This document shows, in pieces, positions 17,947 to 26,050 of a stretch of 30,685 nt of DNA. The stretch covers positions 1 through 30,685 of the forward strand of contig JBAWYM010000018.1 of the NCBI GenBank assembly GCA_037143575.1. The letters are read 5' to 3'. The position numbers and the translations under genes were made by a program. Source of the stretch: JBAWYM01 sp037143575. GTDB lineage: Bacteria > Patescibacteriota > Gracilibacteria > Peribacterales > Peribacteraceae. The notes beneath the pieces were generated by a model. That model did no database searches. It saw nothing but the letters and a program-made list of their open reading frames with translations, and was not told the DNA's origin. Position 1 is the stretch's first letter, and each line of letters starts with the position of its first letter.

Positions 17947-17963
17947 CACATTCTTCCTCACTC

Positions 17964-18899
17964 ATGGCTAGAAGTCTCAGAGATCTTCGTAGGAAAATGA
18001 AGGCCATCAAGGCGACCCGCCAGGTCACCAAGGCCATGGAGCTCGTCGCGGCGTCCAAGATGCGCAGGGCTGTGAGTAATGCCCAGAAGCTTCGGACCTA
18101 CGCCCTTCAGGCGTGGCGCATTCTCCAGAAGCTCTCTACCGTTCGCCCAGAGGCCCATCTGTACATGCAGGAGAAGGAGCTCAGGAATGTCCTCGCGGTG
18201 ATGTTTACCCCCGATCGCGGGCTCTGCGGGAGTCTCAATGCCCAGCTCCTGCGCACCGTCGGTCAGTACTACAAAGGGCTGAAGACGGTTCCGACGTTCC
18301 AGAAGCTCGATTGCATCGCCATCGGGAAGAAGGGCCAGCAGTTCCTGCCGCATCTGGAGCTCCAGAAGAATATCGTCGCCGCATTTCCGGCATTCGCCGG
18401 CTATCCCACATTCAAAGACGTGCTTCCCATCTCTCGCATGGCAACGGAGGGTTTTCTTCAGGGATCCTACGATCACGTCGTCCTGATCTACTCGGACTTC
18501 ATTTCCCCGCTTGTTCAAGAGCCCACGGTGAAGGTTCTCCTGCCATTCACGGCCACAAGTTTGCGAGAAATGCTCGGAAGCATCCTTCCTAAGCGCTATC
18601 AGCGGGAACTGACGAAGGAGCTCGACGAAGTGAAAGTGGGGGAATATGTCCTGGAGCCGTCCGAAGCGGAAATTCTCGAGACGATTCTGCCGCAGCTCAC
18701 GGAGATTCAGGTTTACCAGGCTGCACTGGAAGCCGGTGCATCCGAGCAGTCTGCCCGTATGGTGGCGATGCGCAACGCATCCGATAGTGCTTCGGACATC
18801 ATCGACGATCTGTCTCTGGTCTACAACCAGACGCGCCAGGCGAATATCACCGGAGAGCTCGCGGAATTGTCGGCGGCGAGCGCGGCGTTGAAGAGGTAG
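17964..18899 (+). CDS. atpG: F1 ATP synthase subunit gamma
   Basis: The central rotor shaft has 311 aa (E. coli 287). The N-terminal helix starts ARSLRDLRRKMKAIKATRQV; the conserved DRGLCGSLN is at residues 84-92; the C-terminal helix ARMVAMRNASDSASDIIDDL is at about 266-285 and is followed by LVYNQTRQANIT, all standard. An insertion near residues 200-240 (LPKRYQRELTKELDEVKVGEY) accounts for the extra length. It is the last gene of this ATP synthase cluster, because atpD and atpC lie at the front. A repeat-rich spacer follows. Confidence 0.96.
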   Translation: MARSLRDLRRKMKAIKATRQVTKAMELVAASKMRRAVSNAQKLRTYALQAWRILQKLSTVRPEAHLYMQEKELRNVLAVMFTPDRGLCGSLNAQLLRTVGQYYKGLKTVPTFQKLDCIAIGKKGQQFLPHLELQKNIVAAFPAFAGYPTFKDVLPISRMATEGFLQGSYDHVVLIYSDFISPLVQEPTVKVLLPFTATSLREMLGSILPKRYQRELTKELDEVKVGEYVLEPSEAEILETILPQLTEIQVYQAALEAGASEQSARMVAMRNASDSASDIIDDLSLVYNQTRQANITGELAELSAASAALKR

Positions 18900-18975
18900 G
18901 ATTACAGGATTTCAGGGGCCCAGGAATGCAGGGAAGATTTCAGGGGTCGAACGTCGTTTGTCGATATTCATGGTG

Positions 18976-19060
18976 CTACCCGCGGGTCGAAGACCCGCTC
19001 TGCGGAAGGTAAAACATAATAATCAACTTAGCGCGGTGTCTTCGACCCGCGGAGACGGGC
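18976..19060. repeat. REP unit A (two opposed hairpins) upstream of RAYT gene
   Basis: GCGGGTCGAAGACCCGC at 18982-18998 is a perfect 7-bp stem with a GAA loop. About 35 bp later, GCGGTGTCTTCGACCCGC is a related hairpin in the opposite orientation. The middle contains AAAACATAAT and CTTAGCGC words shared with the other units. This is the layout of a BIME-like pair of REPs next to its transposase. Confidence 0.8.
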
Positions 19061-19113
19061 ATCGCCTGCAGGGTGTACGATGATATTTCCGATTCCTGTG
19101 CTAGCGTTGGCAA

Positions 19114-19554
19114 ATGACGCAGCGCCATTTCGTTCAGAACGACCATCGCATGCTGGTGACGACCAATACCCGCGACCGACGACCGGTATTCGCTGATCCG
19201 GTGCATGCCCGTGAGGCTGTGGAACATCTGTATCGCGTTCAGCAGGAGATGCCATTTTGTCTGTTCGGATTCGTCATCATGCCCGATCATTGTCATTTCC
19301 TGGTGTACGTTCCCGCCCCCGCAACGGTTTCCGAATGCATGCGCACCTACAAGATGGGGCTGACCTTCCAAATCGGTATCGGCGCATTCTGGCAACCGAG
19401 GTTTCACATTCGCCTCGTGGAAGATTCATCAGCGGCGCTCCGGTACATTCACTTCAATCCTGTGAAAGCGGGATTGTGCGAGAATCCAGAAGACTATCCG
19501 TGGTCGTCCGCATCGGGCAGGTGGGATGTGACGGAATTGGGGATGGTGGGGTGA
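19114..19554 (+). CDS. REP-associated tyrosine transposase (RAYT, Y1_Tnp family)
   Basis: The protein has 146 aa with the HUH nuclease motif His59-Cys-His61 in FVIMPDHCHFLVYV and the catalytic tyrosine Tyr111 in ALRYIHFNPVKAGL. It also has WQPRFHIRLVED (93-104) and a PWSS tail, all typical of single-domain RAYTs (IS200/IS605 relatives). RAYTs nick single-stranded DNA at REP hairpins and are thought to spread REPs within a genome. REP units flank the gene directly on both sides, and three more lie within 2.1 kb, supporting an active pairing. The gene appears intact. It is an immobile single-copy type and lacks IS ends of its own. Confidence 0.9.
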   Translation: MTQRHFVQNDHRMLVTTNTRDRRPVFADPVHAREAVEHLYRVQQEMPFCLFGFVIMPDHCHFLVYVPAPATVSECMRTYKMGLTFQIGIGAFWQPRFHIRLVEDSSAALRYIHFNPVKAGLCENPEDYPWSSASGRWDVTELGMVG

Positions 19555-19599
19555 TTTGTTGAATTCGCGGGTCGGGCGATCGTTTGTCGATGCTCATCA

Positions 19600-19712
19600 T
19601 CCTGCCCGCAGGTCGATCCTTCGTCCCGGCTCAGGACAGGCGACCCGCTCTGCAAATGGGAAAACATAATAAACACCTTAGCGCGTGGTCTTTGACCCGC
19701 GGACCAGGGGCT
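19600..19712. repeat. REP unit B downstream of RAYT gene, with 28-bp insertion in its loop
   Basis: The left hairpin arms (CCCGCAGGTC and GACCCGCTCTGC) are separated by the 28-bp dispersed element at 19614-19641 instead of the usual GAA loop. The spacer AAAACATAATAAACACCTTAG leads to the second hairpin GGTCTTTGACC plus CGCGGACC near 19687-19706. Compared with units A, D and E, the left hairpin is interrupted. Confidence 0.75.
19614..19641 (+). repeat. 28-bp dispersed element, copy 2
   Basis: Exact reverse complement of 992-1019. It is placed inside the left hairpin of REP unit B. Confidence 0.8.
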
Positions 19713-20995
19713 TATCTTCTAGCTGCCCATCTATTCCTGAGGAGATTCCGTAGGAGAGGATAACGTCCTCTGTCATTCCTCCTTTTGTTTCGCTCTGCGA
19801 CCTGTGGGAAGCATTGCTCGGCTTCTTGCACTGCTTTCGCTTCGTCATCTTGCACTCTGTCCAGGTGTGGTGTGAAGCTTTCAAAGCGGATTCGAGCACG
19901 TTGTTCTTCGGTGAGCTTATGCGAAATCAGATCGATGATGTGATCCGCATCACCGTCCATAGCGGTCGGGTCCACGATGATCGTGATGGAGAGCGGATGC
20001 TTGGGAGTAATGAGCTCTCCTGCGCCGTGTTTGCCTAGTGCGATGGCGGTCGCCAGGAGTGCGTGACGCACGAGAGATGATTCGCTCATCGTATTTCCGC
20101 TCATGACGAACATCGGCGGAAGCACCTCGTTCGATCCATCGTATTTCCCGGTGAAGTCGAGGGCGATTCTGTCTGCGATATGGACATCTTCCGGCCCCTG
20201 TAATTTTTCTGCTGAAATAAAAATTATCCCGAGAGCATCTGCTTCTTCCTGCATTCCTTCTGCCATCAGAATCTCGCGTCGTTTCTCGATAACCTTCTCC
20301 GTCCACTCTTTCGCAAAATTTACGATCTCTTTATTGGAGACCGCATCCAGAGCAGCACCCGAGAGATTCCGTTGGAGCCCCAAAGCAAGGCGCGCCGCTC
20401 CACAGCCCGTGTGATACGTTTCTCTCTGAATTTTGAGATGATTGTGTTTCTTCGCAACGGCCAGAATATATGTAGGATCCATTGGGAGCAAATCACCATC
20501 CAGATCCAGGATATCGGAGCCTGCACTGCGAATTTCGTGGAGCTCTTGTCCTCCATCCATAATCTCGGAAACTCTCTCGTCCATGCAGCCATCAGCACAG
20601 GGGACTTCATCGCGAAAGAAGGCCGATGCCTGTTCAGCAGGAGTGAGTGCGTCGAAGTACTGCTGGATCGTTTGCTTGGAGTAGATTTTCGTCTCCAGAG
20701 GCTCTTTCTTTTTCCAGGCATCGAGGACGAGTGAAGCACCGTGTCCGCCGTGGCCTCCCTCCTTCGTCTGCGCGTGTTCCGCAACAGGATGATCTGCTGG
20801 TGCCGACGTCGTGTGACCCTGATTATTCTTTTCCGCTGCCCCAGCAGGGACGATTCCCGGAGAAGGTGCGAGAGCGAGGAGGAGTGCCGCAGTTTTCAGT
20901 CTGGCGCTCTTGCCGATTCTTTCGAAGAATCTCGAGGGCGTCTGTACGTCTCGCTTGAGAATATTCTGTTTTTGAGCGTCGATATTTTGTGGCAT
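19712..20995 (-). CDS. Exported beta-carbonic-anhydrase-like protein (427 aa)
   Basis: The protein carries the beta-CA zinc-site pattern: Cys137-Met-Asp139-Glu-Arg141 (CxDxR) and His195-Thr-Gly-Cys198 (HxxC) in TYHTGCGAARLAL. ELHEIRSAGSDI (151-162) resembles the R-N-A-G strand that follows in beta-CAs. These residues would bind Zn2+ and, with the Asp-Arg dyad, interconvert CO2 and bicarbonate. A hydrophobic segment (about 34-54, ending AGAA) after a basic N-terminus suggests export, followed by a His-rich linker (HTTSAPADHPVAEH, GGHGGHG). At 427 aa it is about twice the size of ordinary beta-CAs, with a long alpha/beta C-terminal region that I do not recognise. It lies near two CsoSCA-like genes, and REP units flank it. 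Catalysis is inferred, not shown. Confidence 0.7.
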   Translation of the reverse strand: MPQNIDAQKQNILKRDVQTPSRFFERIGKSARLKTAALLLALAPSPGIVPAGAAEKNNQGHTTSAPADHPVAEHAQTKEGGHGGHGASLVLDAWKKKEPLETKIYSKQTIQQYFDALTPAEQASAFFRDEVPCADGCMDERVSEIMDGGQELHEIRSAGSDILDLDGDLLPMDPTYILAVAKKHNHLKIQRETYHTGCGAARLALGLQRNLSGAALDAVSNKEIVNFAKEWTEKVIEKRREILMAEGMQEEADALGIIFISAEKLQGPEDVHIADRIALDFTGKYDGSNEVLPPMFVMSGNTMSESSLVRHALLATAIALGKHGAGELITPKHPLSITIIVDPTAMDGDADHIIDLISHKLTEEQRARIRFESFTPHLDRVQDDEAKAVQEAEQCFPQVAERNKRRNDRGRYPLLRNLLRNRWAARR

Positions 20996-21659
20996 ACGAG
21001 GGGGGAAGAATTGGAAAAAGTTAAAAACTATCTTACGAATAAATCGCAGAAAAGCAAGGGTTAAACTGCATGAAATCGCCCAAATCAGGCCATCTGCGGT
21101 TCATTTCTATCGCAGGTTGGACGATCGTTTGTCGATACTCATCATCCTACCGCGGGTCTATCACCCTGCCCGCAGGTCGATCCTTCGTCGCGGCTCAGGA
21201 CAGGCGACCCGCTCTGTGGATGGTAAACATTGTAAACACCATAGCGCGTGGTCTTTGACCCGCGGACCAGAGGCTGGCCTGCAGGGGGCGGTTCTTATCG
21301 ATTCTGTCGGATGCAAACATGGTTGAATAGTGTTCATGGTGCTGCCCGCAGGTCGAAGACCTGCTCTGATGAGGGTGAAACATTGCCTACACCTTAGCGC
21401 GTGGTCTTTGACCCGCGGAGATGGGCATCGCCAGCAGGGTGTACGGTAATTTTCGATTTGGTTGAATCTGGATGGTTGGATAGTGTTCATGGCGATATCA
21501 CAGTAGTCAGACGATTATTTATCGATGCCCATCATTCTACCGCGGGTCTATCACCCTTCCCGCAGGTCGAAGACCTGCTCTGCAATGGGTAAAACATTTT
21601 TAAACACCTCAGCGCAGGTCTTCGACCTGCCGACCACGACATCGACTTGCACACCTCGA
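20996..21659. repeat. 664-bp spacer with REP units C, D and E
   Basis: No gene is called here. Unit C (about 21160-21275) has its left hairpin split by the 28-bp element at 21178-21205 (one mismatch to copies 1 and 2). Unit D (about 21345-21425) has perfect hairpin GCAGGTCGAAGACCTGC at 21348-21364. Unit E (about 21555-21640) has the same hairpin at 21562-21578 and its inverted partner GCAGGTCTTCGACCTGC at 21614-21630, the most symmetric unit. All share an AAACAT...ACACC...AGCGC spacer. Related fragments (GATCGTTTGTCGATACTCATC) lie between units. Confidence 0.8.
21178..21205 (+). repeat. 28-bp dispersed element, copy 3
   Basis: One substitution relative to 19614-19641 (CGCGG for CCCGG). It occupies the loop of the left hairpin of REP unit C, the same place as in unit B. 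Confidence 0.75.
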
Positions 21660-23174
21660 TCATTCCTGCATCATGTGCGCAAACGTGTTCTCCCGTCGCT
21701 GCAGCTCGATCCTGGTGAGCGTCCTGCTCGTGAGGCTCTGGATGATGTCCACCGGATAGCTCAGGCGCGGATCCTCTTCGCCGGTATCCGAGGAAGGTCG
21801 CACCTGGATCGGGTAGAAGCGCTTCTCGAACTTGTAGGAGTAGGTGGTGAGGATGCGGACATCCAAGCCGAAAACCTCGTCGATGGCCTGGGTCATCGTG
21901 CTGACCTTGGAGAGAATCTGATCGTTGAAGGCATCGAAGCTCCCGAGGTCATCCGAGACTTCCACGTTGATGTGCACCAGCGGCGGATGCTCCTGCTTGT
22001 GGTGATTGCGGTTATTCATGAGTACTTTCTTCGCGACATTCAGCGCATCCATATCATTGCCGCGTCCGGTCTTCACGAGGACAGCCTTGTTGCGGGAGAG
22101 CACTTCGAAGCCGTCGCCATAGCAGACGAGCGTTTCGCCGTGGCTCAAATGGACGTCCTGCTCTTTCTTGTCCAGAGTGCCCATGCGCATCCGCTGGTAG
22201 AGCGCGTAGGCGATGTTCCAGAGGATCTGGTAGAGGAACGGTCCCTTGAGCGATTCCGGCAGCTCCTTGATGCCCTGGAGCCGCTTCCATACTTCTTCGA
22301 AGACCTGATCATCGATGATGTCATTGCCCTGCCGTCGCTTCTCCGCTTTCGAGATTTCCCGGAGCAGGTAGGTCTCCATGGCGAGAGCCGTCTGGAAGTC
22401 GCGGTACATCGGGGCTTCTACGCCTTCGAGGAGCTTCCCCGGCCGGAGGTTGTGCACGTAGAGCGCTGTGGCCGTGTCGTCGAGTGGAGAAGTGAGGAAG
22501 GACTTCGTGAAGATATCCGCAGGCTGTTGCATGGTCTTGCCCGCGTTCTGGAGCGTCTCGATGATTTCCGCCGAATCGATGATCGTCCCGTCCGGGAAGT
22601 ACAAGCGCTCGGACATATCGTCGGTATCGGTCATGCCGTGGAGCACATAGAGCTCCTCGGGGCGGTAGCGTTCGCGCACAGCCTTGGCCTGCTTTACCAC
22701 AGCCTCCAGAGCGGCAGCGTCATTTGCACTGTGCGCAGCGCAGCCCAGCGCGTGGTATCCCGGTTCCTTGGCATGCTTGATGTCGCTTCCTGAACGGTGC
22801 CCGAGCGCGATGAAGAGCGCGGGAACACCAGGCGTGTTGTACTTAGCATCCAGTGTCACGCGGTTGATGCGTCGCCAGAAGACAGTATTGTTCAGCCCCG
22901 TATCCATATTGTTGCCTTCCGTGCGGGAGAACGTGATGGTGGTCGGCGGGTAGCCCTTGCCCTTGCTGCCGTGCACCCGTCCGTCGATGCACTTACTCAC
23001 GAACATCCGGGGAGTCCGCACGGCGAATTCATCGATGATCTCCTTCATGGCGGAGAGCGTCTCGGCGGAGGAGCCGTTGCGGCGCAGATAATCTTCGAAG
23101 TACTCGTTGGCTTTCTTGGTCTCGGGGGTCGTGGTGCCCTGGATTTTTCTCCAGAGGGCTGCGGCGGTGGTCAT
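21660..23174 (-). CDS. CsoSCA-like (carboxysome shell carbonic anhydrase family) protein, 504 aa
   Basis: The length (504 aa) and several motifs match CsoSCA, the divergent beta-carbonic anhydrase of alpha-carboxysomes (about 500-550 aa). Visible here: Cys62-Ile-Asp64-Gly-Arg66 followed by xHG; His126 in FIALGH; Cys145 in HALGCAAHSANDAAALEA, which closely resembles the GCAAH...ND.AALEA block I recall from Halothiobacillus CsoSCA; a TDTDD motif at 182-186; GDGFEVLSRNKAVLV; and a C-terminal domain lacking zinc ligands. In CsoSCA the zinc ligands are Cys, His and Cys with a long His-Cys gap; here the gap is 19 residues, with a second His141 close to Cys145. There is no signal peptide. It is divergent from an 812-aa paralogue across 427 bp. 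No RuBisCO or shell genes are nearby. The family call is firm by motif memory, not by search. Confidence 0.78.
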   Translation of the reverse strand: MTTAAALWRKIQGTTTPETKKANEYFEDYLRRNGSSAETLSAMKEIIDEFAVRTPRMFVSKCIDGRVHGSKGKGYPPTTITFSRTEGNNMDTGLNNTVFWRRINRVTLDAKYNTPGVPALFIALGHRSGSDIKHAKEPGYHALGCAAHSANDAAALEAVVKQAKAVRERYRPEELYVLHGMTDTDDMSERLYFPDGTIIDSAEIIETLQNAGKTMQQPADIFTKSFLTSPLDDTATALYVHNLRPGKLLEGVEAPMYRDFQTALAMETYLLREISKAEKRRQGNDIIDDQVFEEVWKRLQGIKELPESLKGPFLYQILWNIAYALYQRMRMGTLDKKEQDVHLSHGETLVCYGDGFEVLSRNKAVLVKTGRGNDMDALNVAKKVLMNNRNHHKQEHPPLVHINVEVSDDLGSFDAFNDQILSKVSTMTQAIDEVFGLDVRILTTYSYKFEKRFYPIQVRPSSDTGEEDPRLSYPVDIIQSLTSRTLTRIELQRRENTFAHMMQE

Positions 23175-23601
23175 GGGGTGGGGAATGAAGAGAATGGAGC
23201 AGGAATTTCGGTTACATCTTGAGCCATCCGAAATCGCTTCCCGAGCATACTATGAAATTGTGAGCGGAATGCAACGGGATTAGCATGTATAAATAATGTA
23301 TACATGAATATCAATCGAGTTATGGAGATATTTTTCTTTGAGACCGTATAAATATTAAGCAGACAAAGCGTAGGAATAGAATTGGTTTAAAACTTATCAA
23401 ATATGGCGCCTATGAATTCTTGAATAGGATTGGCAGATGTGGCTATTATATAAATCTATACCTACAACATTCTTATATATTCCATCACAACCTTCTGGAA
23501 TTCTCTAATATGATTAATGATATTACATCTAAAATAAGCTAAATATGTTACCCATATGTTCTTAGAAAAAAACTATCAGGACTTGAGTATTTCTCCATAA
23601 A
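23175..23601. other. A+T-rich divergent intergenic region between the two CsoSCA-like genes
   Basis: No gene is seen. Positions 23279-23601 are strikingly A+T-rich compared with the rest of the window. A candidate promoter for the 504-aa gene reads on the minus strand TTGCAT (23269-23274), 16 bp, TAGTAT (23247-23252). I cannot pick one promoter for the 812-aa gene with confidence because many TATA-like words exist. The region could hold regulatory sites for both divergent genes. Confidence 0.5.
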
Positions 23602-26040
23602 ATGTTTAAATATGTACATAACTATTTACTTTATATGCCTGTAGCTGAAGCCCCCGAAGCATCGGTAAAGCCCAGTAAACCGAATTGGAATGATTTCAGC
23701 ACAAACGAGTTGATGATGCATCAAAGTAGTGTTTGTGCACTTCAAATCCAAAATCTGTTGAATCTCGTGAGGCCTTCATTTGAGTTGGGTGAATCTGAGC
23801 CATCTGGAGCAGAATTATCTGCTGTAAATGTTTCTATCTCCGATGACAAGAAACAATTGCCTACTCAGGTCCTTGCAGAAGAAGCTCTAATTGAATCGAA
23901 CGATTCCACCGAAAAACAAGATGAAAGTGCAAAAGAAAGACTTGAAAATATCATGGCATATCGTCATTTATTGCAGTATCTCCGACATAATATTCATGCT
24001 TCAGAGACTATCGTGAAAATGAAGAGTTTCATCGAAAGATTCCGCAAGTGGGCGCCACGCTTCATCAAAATTAAGTGTATCGACGGACGTGCGCATGGAA
24101 GCGATGCCATCGGTTATCCCGAAGGGACTGTTGACTTCTTTCGGACGGAAGGAAGCAAGCTGACTCCTGGAGCGGGGAATTTTGCTTTCTGGGATCGAAT
24201 CGCAAGAGTAATCACTGATGCCGTAACCCATACTCCTGGCACACCAGCACTTTTCATTGCCATGGCCCACACAGCAGACGAGGGTCACGGGTGTGCTGCT
24301 CAGTCGAAAGATGAACATGGCATAAAAATTGATTCAGTCCAAACAGTCAGGGAAAATTCACTCAAAACTGTTCAGGATCACGTAACCGCAGTACGCAATC
24401 GACATGGTTCAAAGGTTTATGCACTCCATGGCATGATGAATACGGACGATAAATCGGAGTGTCTCTATTTTGCCAATGGCACCGTTCTTGATTCCAGGGC
24501 GATTATTCAGAGGCTTAATCTGAGTAACCCCGAGGATGTCTATACTCCGGAATTCCTCGATCATCCGATTCCAGATGCGGAAGCCCGGCAGTACACGGGA
24601 AATCGTACCGTACGCCAGCTCCTCGAAGGTTCTGAGGCACCCTTCTTCCATAATATGGAAGTGAAAATTGCAATGGAGGCTTATCTAATGGAACAGATTG
24701 CTTCTTCTGCGCAAAGTGGCACGTGTGACATCATCCAGCCGAGAGTCTATAGAGAAGTCAGAAATACCTTGGAGTCCGTGAACGATCTTCCTGGCTCTCT
24801 CCTTGGCCCACTTCTGCATCAGACTCTGTGGAATATTCCTTATTCTCTTCAGCAGAATAATCGTCTCAAGCCTTTGGAAAATGGATCTCCAGAAAGGAAT
24901 GCTCTTCTCGAGCATGACGAAGATCAAATCAATTACGGAGAGGGTTTTGAACTTGTTGGTGCCAATAAGGCTGTCCTAGCCAAGACTGGTCGTGGCGATG
25001 ATATTCATGCGATCACGGTTGCGAAGGCCGTTTTGGACGGTAACCGGGAGAAGAAGAACCAACAACACAAGCCCATAGTTCACATCAACGTGGAAGCAAC
25101 AGGCGACATCGATAATTGGAGTACTTTCAATGTCGAAGTTCTGGCGCGCCTCGAGGTTATGACACATCTCGTCTACGATGTATTCAAGCATGAACCTGTA
25201 ACCATCATGACGACGTACTCGCATCAGGGACAGAAGAGATTTTTTCCTGTTCAACTTCCCCTGCAGCGTGGTGATCCGCGTCTGTCGTTGCCTGTTGATC
25301 TCAATGCTGGCTTGAGTGATAACGCTGCTTTCTCAGGTGTTCTGAAGAAGCGCGAAGTTGAATATGCCCGGCGTCTCCTGTCATTTGCAGAGAAGACAGA
25401 TGAGGCTCATGCGCAGTCTGGGTATGTGGATGTTATGCACTATCTGGAGAATCACGTCTTTGCCGATAAGGCTGTACATATCGAGGCTCGTCGAAAGTCA
25501 CTCATCTCTGGAGATATGCAGGTGAATGTGAAAGGTGATTTGAGAAAGAGCATTGGAGAGGGACTTATGCATTTGCGTGTGGGAGGAGAAGTTGTCGATA
25601 ATGCGGAGTGGAAAGCACTTCTGATCCAGATGCAAATACGGACGTTAATGTCGGTCGTGATAGCCGGTGAAGTTCATGATTCCGATCAATTCTGGGGTGC
25701 ACGTATCTTCAATGCTTTTGGGAGACTAAAGAGTCTTGTGTCTCTCAATCGCGGGAAAGCTAAGAATAGGAAGGGGGAGTCTGAATATTTTGCTGAACGT
25801 AGGCGTTATTATGAGGTTCTCTTGGATGTGCTCGAAGAGCAAACAGGGGGATTTCTGACTTCGAGACTTTCACAGATCGAGGCAGAGGAACATGCTCATC
25901 TATCGTCGGATGATATGGATAGCGACGATTCCTCTGGCGCAGAAGCCAAAGCTATCTCTCCTAAGGAAACCGCTAACACCGATCGTTTCCACCGTAAGCC
26001 TCGATTATTATCTTGGATGAGATGGAGGAGACCCCGGTAG
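23602..26040 (+). CDS. Long CsoSCA-like protein with extra C-terminal region, 812 aa
   Basis: Residues about 110-600 are collinear with the 504-aa paralogue: Cys159-Ile-Asp161-Gly-Arg163-AHGS, DFFRTEGSK, FIAMAH with His223, GHGCAAQS with Cys231, YALHGMMNTDD, GEGFELVGANKAVLAKTGRG, and PIVHINVEATGD. The putative zinc ligands Cys159, His223 and Cys231 plus the Asp-Arg dyad are kept; the His-Cys gap is only 8 residues, with His229 as an alternative ligand. An N-terminal extension (1-110, acidic) and about 210 extra C-terminal residues, mostly helical and ending in a basic tail (KPRLLSWMRWRRPR), have no counterpart in the paralogue. ATG 23602 is used; Met12 (23635) or a nearby codon is an alternative start. 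Codon use is visibly more A/T-rich than in the flanking genes. It ends 10 bp from copA, tail to tail. Confidence 0.75.
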   Translation: MFKYVHNYLLYMPVAEAPEASVKPSKPNWNDFSTNELMMHQSSVCALQIQNLLNLVRPSFELGESEPSGAELSAVNVSISDDKKQLPTQVLAEEALIESNDSTEKQDESAKERLENIMAYRHLLQYLRHNIHASETIVKMKSFIERFRKWAPRFIKIKCIDGRAHGSDAIGYPEGTVDFFRTEGSKLTPGAGNFAFWDRIARVITDAVTHTPGTPALFIAMAHTADEGHGCAAQSKDEHGIKIDSVQTVRENSLKTVQDHVTAVRNRHGSKVYALHGMMNTDDKSECLYFANGTVLDSRAIIQRLNLSNPEDVYTPEFLDHPIPDAEARQYTGNRTVRQLLEGSEAPFFHNMEVKIAMEAYLMEQIASSAQSGTCDIIQPRVYREVRNTLESVNDLPGSLLGPLLHQTLWNIPYSLQQNNRLKPLENGSPERNALLEHDEDQINYGEGFELVGANKAVLAKTGRGDDIHAITVAKAVLDGNREKKNQQHKPIVHINVEATGDIDNWSTFNVEVLARLEVMTHLVYDVFKHEPVTIMTTYSHQGQKRFFPVQLPLQRGDPRLSLPVDLNAGLSDNAAFSGVLKKREVEYARRLLSFAEKTDEAHAQSGYVDVMHYLENHVFADKAVHIEARRKSLISGDMQVNVKGDLRKSIGEGLMHLRVGGEVVDNAEWKALLIQMQIRTLMSVVIAGEVHDSDQFWGARIFNAFGRLKSLVSLNRGKAKNRKGESEYFAERRRYYEVLLDVLEEQTGGFLTSRLSQIEAEEHAHLSSDDMDSDDSSGAEAKAISPKETANTDRFHRKPRLLSWMRWRRPR

Positions 26041-26050
26041 TTGTGAGGAA

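Noticed and set aside
21115..21640. Possible CRISPR array
   Set aside because: The repeats are hairpin pairs with unequal spacing, alternate orientation and no unique spacers of constant length; no cas gene is present.
21525..22793. 422-aa plus-strand open frame
   Set aside because: It is antisense to the 504-aa CsoSCA-like gene and has no recognisable motifs; its first part runs through REP unit E.
19712..26040. Alpha-carboxysome operon
   Set aside because: Only carbonic-anhydrase-like genes are present; no cbbL/cbbS, csoS1, csoS2 or csoS4 homologue is visible in any frame of the window.
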